Part shown: piece after piece, positions 6,728 to 14,623 of the stretch
How the letters are laid out: the number at the start of each line of letters is the position of its first letter
How positions within the stretch are numbered: position 1 is the first letter of the stretch
Origin: Spirochaetes bacterium ADurb.Bin110
Lineage (GTDB): Bacteria; Spirochaetota; Spirochaetia; Treponematales; Rectinemataceae
Assembly: GCA_002070755.1 (NCBI GenBank)
Contig: MWDY01000043.1
Location: 1-19,453, forward strand
DNA: 19,453 bases
Direction of reading: 5' to 3'
Made by a program: the position numbers and the translations under genes
The notes under the pieces: generated by a model
The model's input: the letters and a program-made list of their open reading frames with translations, nothing else
Told to the model about the DNA's origin: nothing
The model's database searches: none

Positions 6728-8932
6728 TCACTGAGTTGTTATCGTTTTTTCGAGGTACTCGCTCTGTCGCACCAAGAGTCTCATAAGTCCAAATACGGCT
6801 AGCACTATTATGATCAGTGTCGTGGCAAGCACACTGGCGAGCCCAAACCGCAAATTCTCCGAAAAGTTGTATATCTGTATAGTGATATGGTACCATTTCG
6901 CGCTTATGAGGAATATGATCGCGGAAACAGCCGTCATCGAGCGAACAAAAGTATAGGACATACTCGAAATAAAGGCTGGCCTTATCAGGGGTAAAATAAT
7001 TGTGCGGAATATCGTCGCTTGATCCGCTCCAAGGTCAGCCGCTGCTTCTTCTATCGAAGGATCAATCTGCCTTAGCGCGGCAATACCGCCCTCCACGCCG
7101 ACCGGCAGCTCTCTCACTACATAGTTTATGACTAATATTGCCCCTGTTCCGACTAGAAGCAATGGAGGCTTGTTGAATGCCAGAATAAAGCTTATTCCTA
7201 TTAGAGTACCGGGAATGGCAAAAGGCGCCATGATGAGAGATTCTAGGATGCGTTTCCCTGGAAAATTCTTTCTCACCAGTATAAAAGCCGCCACCATCGC
7301 TAGGATTCCCGCAATAGGAGTGGCAATTCCAGCTAGTGTAATTGTGGAAACAAGGGACTGTTTTCCTCTTGTCAAAGCCTCACCGATATTTGCAAGGGTA
7401 AAGGAATAATCGATACCCCAATTCTTGACAAAGCAACCGGCAACTATCGTACCATACAAGCCAACAATAAAGGCGCTTACCAAAATTACAAAGCTTGTCA
7501 GCGCCCTCCTCATTCCTGGAGATGCGAGATCAGAGAGCCTCGTAGAAGGCTTTCCTGTGACGACCACGAAAGACTTGCGATTCACCCAGCGTCGCTGCGC
7601 CAAAAATGCTGTCAAAGTAGGCAAGAGCAAAAGCAGAGACAGAGCTGCGCCATTATTCAACCTATTCATACCTATCGCTTCGATGTAGGACTCTACAGAC
7701 AGCACCCTATAGGAACCAGATAGCAAAAGGGGATTTGCGAAATCTGCAAGAGAATTTGTGAACACAAGTAGCCAGCTTGAAAGAAGACCAGGCGCAGCAA
7801 GTGGCAATGTCACATGGCTGAAGGTGTACCATCTAGAGGCATTGAGATCGAGCGAAGCGTCCTCCAATGTGGAGTCAATAGCCTCCAAGACACCCTGCAT
7901 CGTCATAAATGCTATGGGAAACATGCTGATTGTCTGCGCAAGAGCCAATCCCCACAATCCATATATATTGATATTTTGAAGACCGAGCCATTGCTTGGTC
8001 ACTATACCATTCTTGCCGAACAAGAGAATGATCGACAGAGTCAAAGAGAACGGTGGCGATATTACGGGCATGGTCGCAAGAGTAGTTACCAATTTTTTGC
8101 CTTTCATACTGGTGCGCGCCACCGCAAAAGCATAGACAAAGCCTATGAAAGTCGAAATCGTAGCGGTCACTATGCCTAGCTGGATCGAACCCCAGAGCGC
8201 CTGCAAATACTGACGATTTGAAAGAATGGTTTTCCAAACATTTAAAGAAAATTTGCCATCCTTTATCAAGGTAAGGCGCACGGCCTCCAAGAGCGGATAT
8301 GCAACGAACGCAAGCACTATTGCGGCCAAAACTACTATTGCGTAACCGCTGATTGGATCGCGCGAGAATGTCGCAATGCCAAAGCCAACGCCGAATAAAA
8401 CAAAGGCAATCAAGGCAAGAGCATCTACAAGCCTAGAAAAAGACACATAGCCAGTAGAATTTATGGCCGCAAGAAGAGTAGCCCGCGCTTCGCTATTCTC
8501 TGCATCGGGTATAGGAGCGACCATAAGAGTGTAAGGGACTCCCTTAAAATGAACGATTTTCGGCCATTTGTATATTTCGAGGTAAGAAACGGATTCTGAA
8601 GCATAACTTGCCGACTCTGCATATTCAGGAAGTTGCCATAATTCTAAGAGTGCCTCATCTCCTCCAATTCCTTCGCTTCCTTCCTCGCCAGGAACTCCCT
8701 TTATCACAAAGAAGCGATTGTCCGGATAGATGGCACTAAGCTCTGCTATCCAATCAGAGAGAGCTTCATCATTCGAAGGCGCAAAAGAAGTCATGCCGTT
8801 TACGAGCGCCTTCATCTCTTTCAGAGTGTTCTTTTCGAAAGTATTTTGAATCGTAGAGAAAATCCAATATTCTCCTATGGCGAAGATAAGGCAGACCACA
8901 GAAAGCATTATAATCTTTTTCTTGGTAAACAC
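6728..8932 (-). CDS. Fused double-domain ABC importer permease with N-terminal extracytoplasmic domain
   Basis: A 734-residue membrane protein with two permease domains fused in tandem, at about residues 245-450 and 515-720, as in FbpB/AfuB-type importers. Each has an EAA-type loop that docks the ATPase: EDASLDLNASRWYTFSHVTLPLAAPG near 357-382 and EEAAADLGADQATIFRTIILPLIRP near 628-653. Ordinary members are about 500-570 residues. The extra length is an N-terminal part: a first helix at about 8-28, then about 140 mostly hydrophilic residues probably outside the membrane, and two more helices near 167-188 and 196-216. The start is a GTG at 8932 with GAGG eight bases before it; the next ATG is at residue 9. 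It forms one importer with the flanking binding protein and ATPase. Confidence 0.9.
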   Translation of the reverse strand: MFTKKKIIMLSVVCLIFAIGEYWIFSTIQNTFEKNTLKEMKALVNGMTSFAPSNDEALSDWIAELSAIYPDNRFFVIKGVPGEEGSEGIGGDEALLELWQLPEYAESASYASESVSYLEIYKWPKIVHFKGVPYTLMVAPIPDAENSEARATLLAAINSTGYVSFSRLVDALALIAFVLFGVGFGIATFSRDPISGYAIVVLAAIVLAFVAYPLLEAVRLTLIKDGKFSLNVWKTILSNRQYLQALWGSIQLGIVTATISTFIGFVYAFAVARTSMKGKKLVTTLATMPVISPPFSLTLSIILLFGKNGIVTKQWLGLQNINIYGLWGLALAQTISMFPIAFMTMQGVLEAIDSTLEDASLDLNASRWYTFSHVTLPLAAPGLLSSWLLVFTNSLADFANPLLLSGSYRVLSVESYIEAIGMNRLNNGAALSLLLLLPTLTAFLAQRRWVNRKSFVVVTGKPSTRLSDLASPGMRRALTSFVILVSAFIVGLYGTIVAGCFVKNWGIDYSFTLANIGEALTRGKQSLVSTITLAGIATPIAGILAMVAAFILVRKNFPGKRILESLIMAPFAIPGTLIGISFILAFNKPPLLLVGTGAILVINYVVRELPVGVEGGIAALRQIDPSIEEAAADLGADQATIFRTIILPLIRPAFISSMSYTFVRSMTAVSAIIFLISAKWYHITIQIYNFSENLRFGLASVLATTLIIIVLAVFGLMRLLVRQSEYLEKTITTQ

Positions 8933-8981
8933 TTGGAGATCCTCTTTTCTTCCTGACTATTAGAACCACGAATACCAAGAA

Positions 8982-9019
8982 CCGGACCGCTGGGGAACAT
9001 ACCGTTCCTCAGGGTCCGG
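8982..9019 (-). promoter_or_regulatory. Strong intercistronic hairpin between binding-protein and permease genes
   Basis: Two arms of seven bases (CCGGACC/GGTCCGG) continue into a nine-base stem with one mismatch and a bulged C, closing on a five-base loop. The hairpin lies in the transcript between the binding-protein stop and the permease GTG. No run of U follows, so it is more likely a mRNA-stabilising or partial-termination element than a full terminator. Such structures commonly keep binding protein in excess over permease. Confidence 0.6.
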
Positions 9020-9065
9020 CTCATCTTCTCATATTACGGCTTCCGATCTCACACCGGAATAAAAA

Positions 9066-10061
9066 TCAGCGTTTGGAACCGATCTCCTTGACCCATCGCT
9101 CGAGAAGCCGATCCTTATTAGCTGCATCCCACACCACATCCTGATCTACGGTCTTGATCTCGCTGAGACTGAAGGCTTGAGGATTCTTCTTGGCGATCTT
9201 CGATACGGGAATGACATACCATGATGCAATAATCTCCTGAGCCTTTGGAGAAAGCACCCAGTCGTAAAGCTTCTTGGCATTTACAGGATCAGGGCCTCCT
9301 TTTACTATCGACATCGAGGCAATCTCATATCCAGTGCCTTCCGAGGGGAATGTTATCGTGACATCTGCACCCTCGACTTTGAGTTTGACATTGTCGTGCG
9401 CATATCCGATTGCCACAGGGATTTCTCCAATGGCTACACTCTTGCCAGGCGCAGCGCCTGATTTAGTATATTGGTCGATATTCTTGTCGAGCTTATTGAG
9501 ATAATCGAATACCTTCTCTTCATCGCCGCCGAATACATAGCGCAAGGTAGTTATAACATTGTAGGCCGTACCAGAGGTCGTTGGATTTGCAACGCGTATC
9601 TTGCCCTTGTATTCGGGTTTCAATAGATCGGCCCAGGATGTGGGGGGCTTAATTCCTTGTTCTTTCGCCACTTTATTGTTCGTTACAAAACAGATTGGCC
9701 CTATATAGAGCCCTACCCAATAGTTCTCTGGGTCGCGAAACTGCAGAGGAGTATTCTCGAGCATCTTGGATTTATAAGGCGCTGTCAGACCTTTGAGTTT
9801 AGCGCTTATGTGATTGAGCCCTACTCCGCCCACCCATATAGAAGCCTGAGGATTTGCCTTCTCTGCCTCGAGCCTGGCCTCTACTTCACCGCCAGAAAGC
9901 CTCTGCCAATTGAGTATTATCCCAGTTTCTTTCTGATACTCATCAAAGAGCGCTTTAGCGAGAGGCTCATCCAGTGTTGTGTACACGCCGAATTTCTGCT
10001 GCCCGAATGCCACGGTAAGACTGAGAATTAGCACAAGCCCTGCGATTATTAGACGTTTCAT
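9066..10061 (-). CDS. Periplasmic substrate-binding protein of an iron/phosphonate-type ABC importer
   Basis: A 331-residue binding protein of the AfuA/FbpA superfamily (COG1840-like). It begins with a signal peptide (basic MKR, hydrophobic core, likely cleavage after VAFG at about residue 20). Family features include VYTTLDEPLAKALFDEYQKE at the start of the mature protein, ASIWVGG, WADLLKPEYKGKIRVANP and LSPKAQEI. The paired tyrosines by which FbpA-type proteins bind ferric iron are not seen; the equivalent region reads VAIGYAHDN. Iron is therefore doubtful, and a phosphonate, phosphoglycerate or other anion is possible. The ATG is preceded by GGAGG at five bases. It is the first gene of the operon, followed by a hairpin and then the permease. 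In a spirochaete it may be tethered or free in the periplasm; no lipobox is visible. Confidence 0.88.
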   Translation of the reverse strand: MKRLIIAGLVLILSLTVAFGQQKFGVYTTLDEPLAKALFDEYQKETGIILNWQRLSGGEVEARLEAEKANPQASIWVGGVGLNHISAKLKGLTAPYKSKMLENTPLQFRDPENYWVGLYIGPICFVTNNKVAKEQGIKPPTSWADLLKPEYKGKIRVANPTTSGTAYNVITTLRYVFGGDEEKVFDYLNKLDKNIDQYTKSGAAPGKSVAIGEIPVAIGYAHDNVKLKVEGADVTITFPSEGTGYEIASMSIVKGGPDPVNAKKLYDWVLSPKAQEIIASWYVIPVSKIAKKNPQAFSLSEIKTVDQDVVWDAANKDRLLERWVKEIGSKR

Positions 10062-10091
10062 GGAAACCTCCTAAAAAGACTTTACAAATAT

Positions 10092-10120
10092 AGTGTATGC
10101 CATGACTTCGATTTTCGCAA
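10092..10120 (-). promoter_or_regulatory. Possible promoter of the ABC importer operon with overlapping dyad
   Basis: On the minus strand TTGCGA (10115-10120) and TACACT (10092-10097) are separated by 17 bp; each matches consensus at four of six positions. A perfect 15-bp inverted repeat, TTTCGC-AAG-GCGAAA on the plus strand, covers 10113-10127 and so overlaps the -35 box, where a repressor could bind. A TATATT slightly nearer the gene is an alternative -10. Confidence 0.35.
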
Positions 10121-10397
10121 GGCGAAATATTATATTAGATGAGATTTGATCGATAGCTCAAATGGCTAAGAAGGCCAATTGTATCATTATTATACAGTCC
10201 TTCTGTCTCATATCAATACAAATGTATCGTTCGGAAATAGAAATCCAAGGACCAATCTTATAGCTATGTCTCATTGAAACCCATATAAGACATATAGGAA
10301 CTTTTTATATTCATTTGGGACCGGTGCGCTACATTGGTATCATAAGTAACTTATTTTAGCATAATGAATTTTATTTTAATGTTAATTAATTTGGATT

Positions 10398-10413
10398 TGG
10401 CACGCTTTTTGCT
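10398..10413 (+). promoter_or_regulatory. Sigma-54 (RpoN) -24/-12 promoter of hsp20
   Basis: TGGCACGCTTTTTGCT matches the sigma-54 consensus TGGCACG-N4-TTGCW. The invariant GG (10399-10400) and GC (10411-10412) are exactly ten bases apart. Transcription would begin near 10424, giving a leader of about 84 nt before the hsp20 ATG. An activator-binding site would be expected upstream. Confidence 0.8.
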
Positions 10414-10507
10414 TATATTATAGATGAGCGCCGAAAAGAGCTCCAGACAGGCTATAGGATCCTGTATGGATCTAAACCTGCTGATCCTAAATAGTAGGAG
10501 GTTGACT

Positions 10508-10927
10508 ATGAACAATCTAGTATTGTATGACAGAAGCCCATTTGATCTTATCGAGAGCTTTTTCAACAACGATGATTGGCTAATGCAGAACTTCCGCACT
10601 CCAGCAATCGACGTATACGAAGAAGGCGATAAATACACCATCGAAGCCGATCTTCCTGGCTTAACCGAAAAGGATATCAAATTGGAAGTTCGCAATGGCC
10701 AGCTTATGCTTGCCACCGCCAAACGAGAGAAAAGTGAAGAGAAATCCAAGAAAGGTCGGTGGATCCGCAGGGAGCGGAGAGAATATCAGTTCCAGCGCAG
10801 CTTTACTCTGCCTGAAGAGGTAGATCCTGAAAAGATCGAGGCGCACTTCAAGAATGGTGTGCTGCAGGTCGTGCTTCCAAAGAAACCTGAAGCTGCTCCC
10901 AAGAGCATCGAGGTAAAGATCAACTAA
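10508..10927 (+). CDS. Hsp20 / alpha-crystallin small heat-shock protein
   Basis: A 139-residue ATP-independent chaperone that binds unfolding cytoplasmic proteins and holds them for refolding. The alpha-crystallin domain covers about residues 31-125: TPAIDVYEEGDKYTIEADLPG opens it, and AHFKNGVLQVVLPK (112-125) is the A-x4-GVL signature that closes it. A C-terminal I-x-V motif (I134, V136) is the usual oligomer-assembly anchor. The start is fixed by AGGAGG at 10496-10501, six bases before the ATG; the frame is open to an ATG at 10424 but that one has no ribosome binding site and coincides with the predicted transcription start. The promoter is sigma-54 type, and no CIRCE element was found. 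A strong terminator follows, so it is monocistronic. Confidence 0.95.
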   Translation: MNNLVLYDRSPFDLIESFFNNDDWLMQNFRTPAIDVYEEGDKYTIEADLPGLTEKDIKLEVRNGQLMLATAKREKSEEKSKKGRWIRRERREYQFQRSFTLPEEVDPEKIEAHFKNGVLQVVLPKKPEAAPKSIEVKIN

Positions 10928-10938
10928 GATGCACTTTT

Positions 10939-10977
10939 TAGCTGTGCTTTTTAGCTTCGCTTCCTAGCTGTGCTTCT
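10939..10977 (+). repeat. Three tandem copies of a 13-nt unit in the hsp20 3' region
   Basis: Three head-to-tail 13-mers: TAGCTGTGCTTTT, TAGCTTCGCTTCC and TAGCTGTGCTTCT. They lie between the hsp20 stop and its terminator, so they would be transcribed as 3' untranslated RNA. A degenerate partial copy may precede them. Confidence 0.7.
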
Positions 10978-10989
10978 AATCTTCCTTAT

Positions 10990-11341
<352 letters not shown>

Positions 11342-11357
11342 AGCTCTCTAGTCCTAT

Positions 11358-12476
11358 CTAGCCCTTGAGAGCTTCGGGATTCAATCCTTGCAACTCAGGT
11401 AATACAAAGAGTCCGTCTTTTCGGATAAGTCTGTCGTCGATCCATACTTCTCCACCGCCCGAGGCTTTATCTTGCATAAGAACTATGTCCCAGTGCAGAG
11501 CTGAGCGATTGCCATTGAAACAATCATCGTATGAGTTTCCAGGGGTGATATGCAAAGAACCTGCGATTTTTTCATCGAAGAGCGTTTCCAAGATTGGGCG
11601 GGTTATATAAGGATTGATACCAAAAGAAAACTCACCAAGATAGCGAGCTCCCTCATCTATATCAAGAATTCTATTGATCCGCTCGTTATCGTTAGCGCGA
11701 GCGTGGACGATTTTGCCGTCTTTGAATTCGAAAACAATATTCTCGAATTTAAAACCATCCTTCTCATTTGGAGTATTGTAGCTGAGAACCCCGTTTACCG
11801 AATCGCGCACTGGCGCGGTATAGACTTCTCCATCTGGAATGTTCATGGTTCCATCGCATTTGATAGCAGGAAGACCTCTTATCGAGAACTCGAGGTCGGT
11901 GCCAGGTCCTAAGATTTTCACTCTGTCGCTTATCTGAAGAAGTTCCACAAGCGGATCCATGGCGCGAGACATTCTTTCGTAGTCCATTGTACATACATCA
12001 AAATAGAATCTCTCGAATGCATCTTCGCTCATCCCCGCATTTTGCGCCATGGCAGCGCTAGGATATCGCAGCACAACCCAGCGGGTATGCGGTATTCGTC
12101 GATCGACGTGGACTTTCTTCCAGACATGGTTATTGTAGAGTTCGATCTTGCTTGCCGGTAAGTCTTGCCATGCAAATGAATTTCGAATGCTGGTAAAACC
12201 TATATATACATCCATCTTGTCCATGCGAGCGCATTCGAATTCTGCCTGTAGCTCGAACTGTTCTTCCGGCGCATCCATAAATAGTGTTCTTTCGATCCGT
12301 CTGTCTCTCAAGGAAATGAAAGCAAGCGCTCCTGCTGCATGCACTTCTTCTATGAGAAGGCGCAAAAAGTCCGATTCGAGGTTCGAGTTTTCGATTAGCA
12401 CTCTGTCGCCAGCATGCACTTTGGTCGAATAATTAACTAAAAGCCGCGCTAATCTTCTAAGTCTTTGATCTTCCAT
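11358..12476 (-). CDS. M29-family metallo-aminopeptidase
   Basis: A 372-residue cytoplasmic aminopeptidase of MEROPS family M29 (thermophilic aminopeptidase/AmpS/PepS), which removes N-terminal residues from peptides with a two-metal active site. Metal-binding motifs can be placed by eye: E217 in NIPDGEVYTAP, E282 in GEFSFGINP, H309 in GSLHITPGNSY, and H328/D330 in SALHWD. Family length is about 370-410. AAGGAAG five bases before the ATG supports the start. No signal peptide is seen. It is transcribed alone, divergent from the CstA gene, with about 207 bp between the two starts, and could supply amino acids from peptides in the cytoplasm. Confidence 0.93.
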   Translation of the reverse strand: MEDQRLRRLARLLVNYSTKVHAGDRVLIENSNLESDFLRLLIEEVHAAGALAFISLRDRRIERTLFMDAPEEQFELQAEFECARMDKMDVYIGFTSIRNSFAWQDLPASKIELYNNHVWKKVHVDRRIPHTRWVVLRYPSAAMAQNAGMSEDAFERFYFDVCTMDYERMSRAMDPLVELLQISDRVKILGPGTDLEFSIRGLPAIKCDGTMNIPDGEVYTAPVRDSVNGVLSYNTPNEKDGFKFENIVFEFKDGKIVHARANDNERINRILDIDEGARYLGEFSFGINPYITRPILETLFDEKIAGSLHITPGNSYDDCFNGNRSALHWDIVLMQDKASGGGEVWIDDRLIRKDGLFVLPELQGLNPEALKG

Positions 12477-12623
12477 TTATACTTCCTTAATTAATAACCT
12501 TGATCTTGATAAGGATCTATATGTGCTCTCTTGAATGGCGCTCTATATGATAACCGATATCGAAAAATTCTTAAAAAGCGATCCATCCTTCGTAATAGTA
12601 CACATATATAGAATAAAAAACCA

Positions 12624-12653
12624 TTGACGCCGTTAAGAAACTGTAGTTAAAAT
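12624..12653 (+). promoter_or_regulatory. Sigma-70 type promoter of the cstA-like gene
   Basis: TTGACG, an 18-bp spacer and TAAAAT. The predicted transcription start lies near 12660, giving a short leader before the AGGAGG at 12673-12678. Confidence 0.6.
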
Positions 12654-12683
12654 GAAATATCCGTTTTCTGATAGGAGGACTGC

Positions 12684-14378
12684 ATGACAACTCTCATTGC
12701 CTTGCTTGCCCTCGCGATATACCTGATATTCTATTTTGCATATGGTCGGGTAATCCGAGACAAGCTACTCAAGAGCAAAGAAGCGCCAGAAGCTCCATCC
12801 AAAAGACTTGAAGATGGAGTCGACTATGTGCCCACCAACAAGTATGTCCTGTTTGGTCACCACTTTGCTTCGATTGCAGGCGCAGGCCCGATTACAGGGC
12901 CGGCAATGGCAGTGGCTTGGGGATGGCTGCCAGGACTATTGTGGATTTGGCTCGGCAACATACTATTGGGCGCAATCCACGATTATCTTGCGCTGACGGC
13001 ATCTGTCAGGTATGATGGCCGCTCGGTGCAATTCGTTGCCCAAGACCTTATGGGCAAAAAGGCAGGCACAACCTTTGGCTGGTTTACGCTCTTCCTCTGC
13101 GTGCTGGTTGTGGCAGCCTTTGGCGATATTGTAGCAGGCCAGTTTGCTGCGGATGGACGAGTCTTCTTTTCCTTCGTGTTCTTCTGTGTAGCCGCGGTTA
13201 TTGCAGGCTTCGCCATGTACCGCTCAAAGCTCGGCCTAGGCTGGGGTTCTGTGATAGGAATTATATTGATCATCCTCGCCTTCTGGTTTGGCGACATGCT
13301 CCCCGTCAAGATGGGCAAGGAGATATATTTCCTCATCATCTTCGTTTACATCGTGTTAGCTTCAACTTTGCCAGTTAACCTCCTCTTACAGCCGCGCGAT
13401 TATCTCTCTTCTTTCTTCCTGTATTTTGGACTGCTTGTAGGAGGCATATCAGCGCTTATCAGTGCAAAGCCCCTCGATTCGATCCCGGCCTTTACAACTT
13501 TTAGTGCCAAGCTTATTGGGCCCGCGGGCGCTCTTCAGCCCTCACCCTTCTGGCCTACTGTTCCTCTCATCATAGCCTGCGGCGCGCTTTCGGGCTTCCA
13601 TTCTCTAGTGGCATCTGGCACAAGCGCCAAGCAGCTCAAAGAAGAGAAGGATGCGCTGTTCGTGGGATATGGCGCAATGCTGGTCGAAGGATTCCTTGCA
13701 ACTCTTGTCATCATATCTATAGCCTCATTTGGAGCCGCCGCCCTTGGCGACAAGCTGATGGCCACTCCTGCGCTTGGCCGCTTTGTCCAATCCTTCGCAA
13801 CGATGGTCAGCACAAATCTGCCGTTCTTGCCTATGAGTTTCATGACGCTCTTTACCGCGGTCTGGGTTTCGACTTTTGCGCTCACCACTCTCGATACGAC
13901 AAATAGGCTTGGCCGCTATATAATCCAGGAAATGGCAGAGCCCCTCAAAGAAAAGAATCCAAGCAGGTATAAATTCTTCTCGAATAAGTGGGTTGCCTCG
14001 ATTCTCATCGCCTTTTTGGGGATTTTCCTGGCCTGGTCTGGAGGCTACAGCACAATGTGGCCAGCTTTCTCTGGAGCCAATCAGCTCCTCGCCTCGGTTG
14101 TCATGCTGACCATGGCAATCTGGGTTAAGAAGAAGCTCAATCCGAAGTATGTCATGTCGGTACTGATTCCAGCCGCTTTTCTATGGATAACGGTTACGGT
14201 GGCGCTCATCTGGTATGAGATCGTCATTGTGCCCGTATTCTTCGCAGATGCAACTAAGACGATGAACATAATCACAGGAGTTATTGTAGGCGTCATCAAC
14301 CTCTTTATGCTTATACTCAATTTCATGATGATCAACTCGTTCTTGAAGAACTATAAGCTGAAGCCAGAGACAGCCTGA
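12684..14378 (+). CDS. cstA: CstA-family carbon starvation / pyruvate or peptide transporter
   Basis: A 564-residue integral membrane protein with many hydrophobic helices spread through its length. The N-terminal block PTNKYVLFGHHFASIAGAGPITGPAMAV and IHDYLALTASVRYDG are diagnostic of the CstA family (Pfam PF02554). The middle and C-terminal helices include SGFHSLVASGTSAKQLKEE, TTLDTTNRLGRYI and SGANQLLASVVML. Members import pyruvate or small peptides; in E. coli CstA and BtsT do so under starvation. This is the short form, as in many anaerobes. An AGGAGG five bases before the ATG fixes the start, and a sigma-70 promoter precedes it. A structured 3' region and terminator follow, so it is monocistronic. 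Pyruvate versus peptide specificity cannot be decided here. Confidence 0.93.
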   Translation: MTTLIALLALAIYLIFYFAYGRVIRDKLLKSKEAPEAPSKRLEDGVDYVPTNKYVLFGHHFASIAGAGPITGPAMAVAWGWLPGLLWIWLGNILLGAIHDYLALTASVRYDGRSVQFVAQDLMGKKAGTTFGWFTLFLCVLVVAAFGDIVAGQFAADGRVFFSFVFFCVAAVIAGFAMYRSKLGLGWGSVIGIILIILAFWFGDMLPVKMGKEIYFLIIFVYIVLASTLPVNLLLQPRDYLSSFFLYFGLLVGGISALISAKPLDSIPAFTTFSAKLIGPAGALQPSPFWPTVPLIIACGALSGFHSLVASGTSAKQLKEEKDALFVGYGAMLVEGFLATLVIISIASFGAAALGDKLMATPALGRFVQSFATMVSTNLPFLPMSFMTLFTAVWVSTFALTTLDTTNRLGRYIIQEMAEPLKEKNPSRYKFFSNKWVASILIAFLGIFLAWSGGYSTMWPAFSGANQLLASVVMLTMAIWVKKKLNPKYVMSVLIPAAFLWITVTVALIWYEIVIVPVFFADATKTMNIITGVIVGVINLFMLILNFMMINSFLKNYKLKPETA

Positions 14379-14390
14379 CAAATGGCAATT

Positions 14391-14431
14391 TCCGCCTGTC
14401 TTAGATCCGTTGGATTGCAAGGACAGGCGGA
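14391..14431 (+). other. Perfect 10-bp stem in the cstA 3' untranslated region
   Basis: TCCGCCTGTC and GACAGGCGGA are exact inverted repeats 21 bases apart. The loop contains its own small hairpin, ATCC-GTT-GGAT. It begins 12 bp after the cstA stop and lies before the terminator, forming a compact folded RNA with it. Confidence 0.6.
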
Positions 14432-14448
14432 TGCTGACAAGAAACAAA

Positions 14449-14480
14449 GAGCCGGAAGCCATGTGTTTTCCGGCTTTTTT
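14449..14480 (+). terminator. Rho-independent terminator of cstA
   Basis: AGCCGGAA pairs with TTCCGGCT around a 10-base loop, preceded by As and running directly into a tract of Ts. Confidence 0.9.
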
Positions 14481-14533
14481 ATTCTATATTTAAGAAATCT
14501 GTTCTGCGACGATTAAATACAGAAACTGGAAGC

Positions 14534-14563
14534 TTGCCAATCTTGCTCTAAGCGCGCTATAGT
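14534..14563 (+). promoter_or_regulatory. Promoter of the Get3-like gene cluster
   Basis: TTGCCA, an 18-bp spacer and TATAGT, each matching consensus at five of six positions. Transcription would start about 54 bases before the ATG at 14624. Confidence 0.5.
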
Positions 14564-14623
14564 TAGGCAATTGCAGTTAAGCCCAAAAGAAGTTGTCTTT
14601 AGATGAACCCAAAGGAAACAATA

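Larger units (their letters stand above)
10062..10507. other. Intergenic region upstream of the importer operon and hsp20
   Basis: These 446 bp hold no convincing gene on either strand. They contain the probable importer promoter and dyad (10092-10127), a group of TGTAT/ATACA half-sites at 10180-10196 and 10216-10227, an inverted repeat TATGTCT...AGACATA at 10265-10294, the sigma-54 promoter at 10398-10413 and the hsp20 leader. The stretch is AT-rich, as expected for a divergent regulatory region. Confidence 0.6.

Noticed and set aside
10424..10507. An earlier in-frame ATG giving hsp20 28 extra residues
   Set aside because: It has no ribosome binding site and coincides with the predicted sigma-54 transcription start; AGGAGG points to 10508.
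10062..10507. CIRCE (HrcA) operator upstream of hsp20
   Set aside because: No TTAGCACTC-N9-GAGTGCTAA or close match is present.
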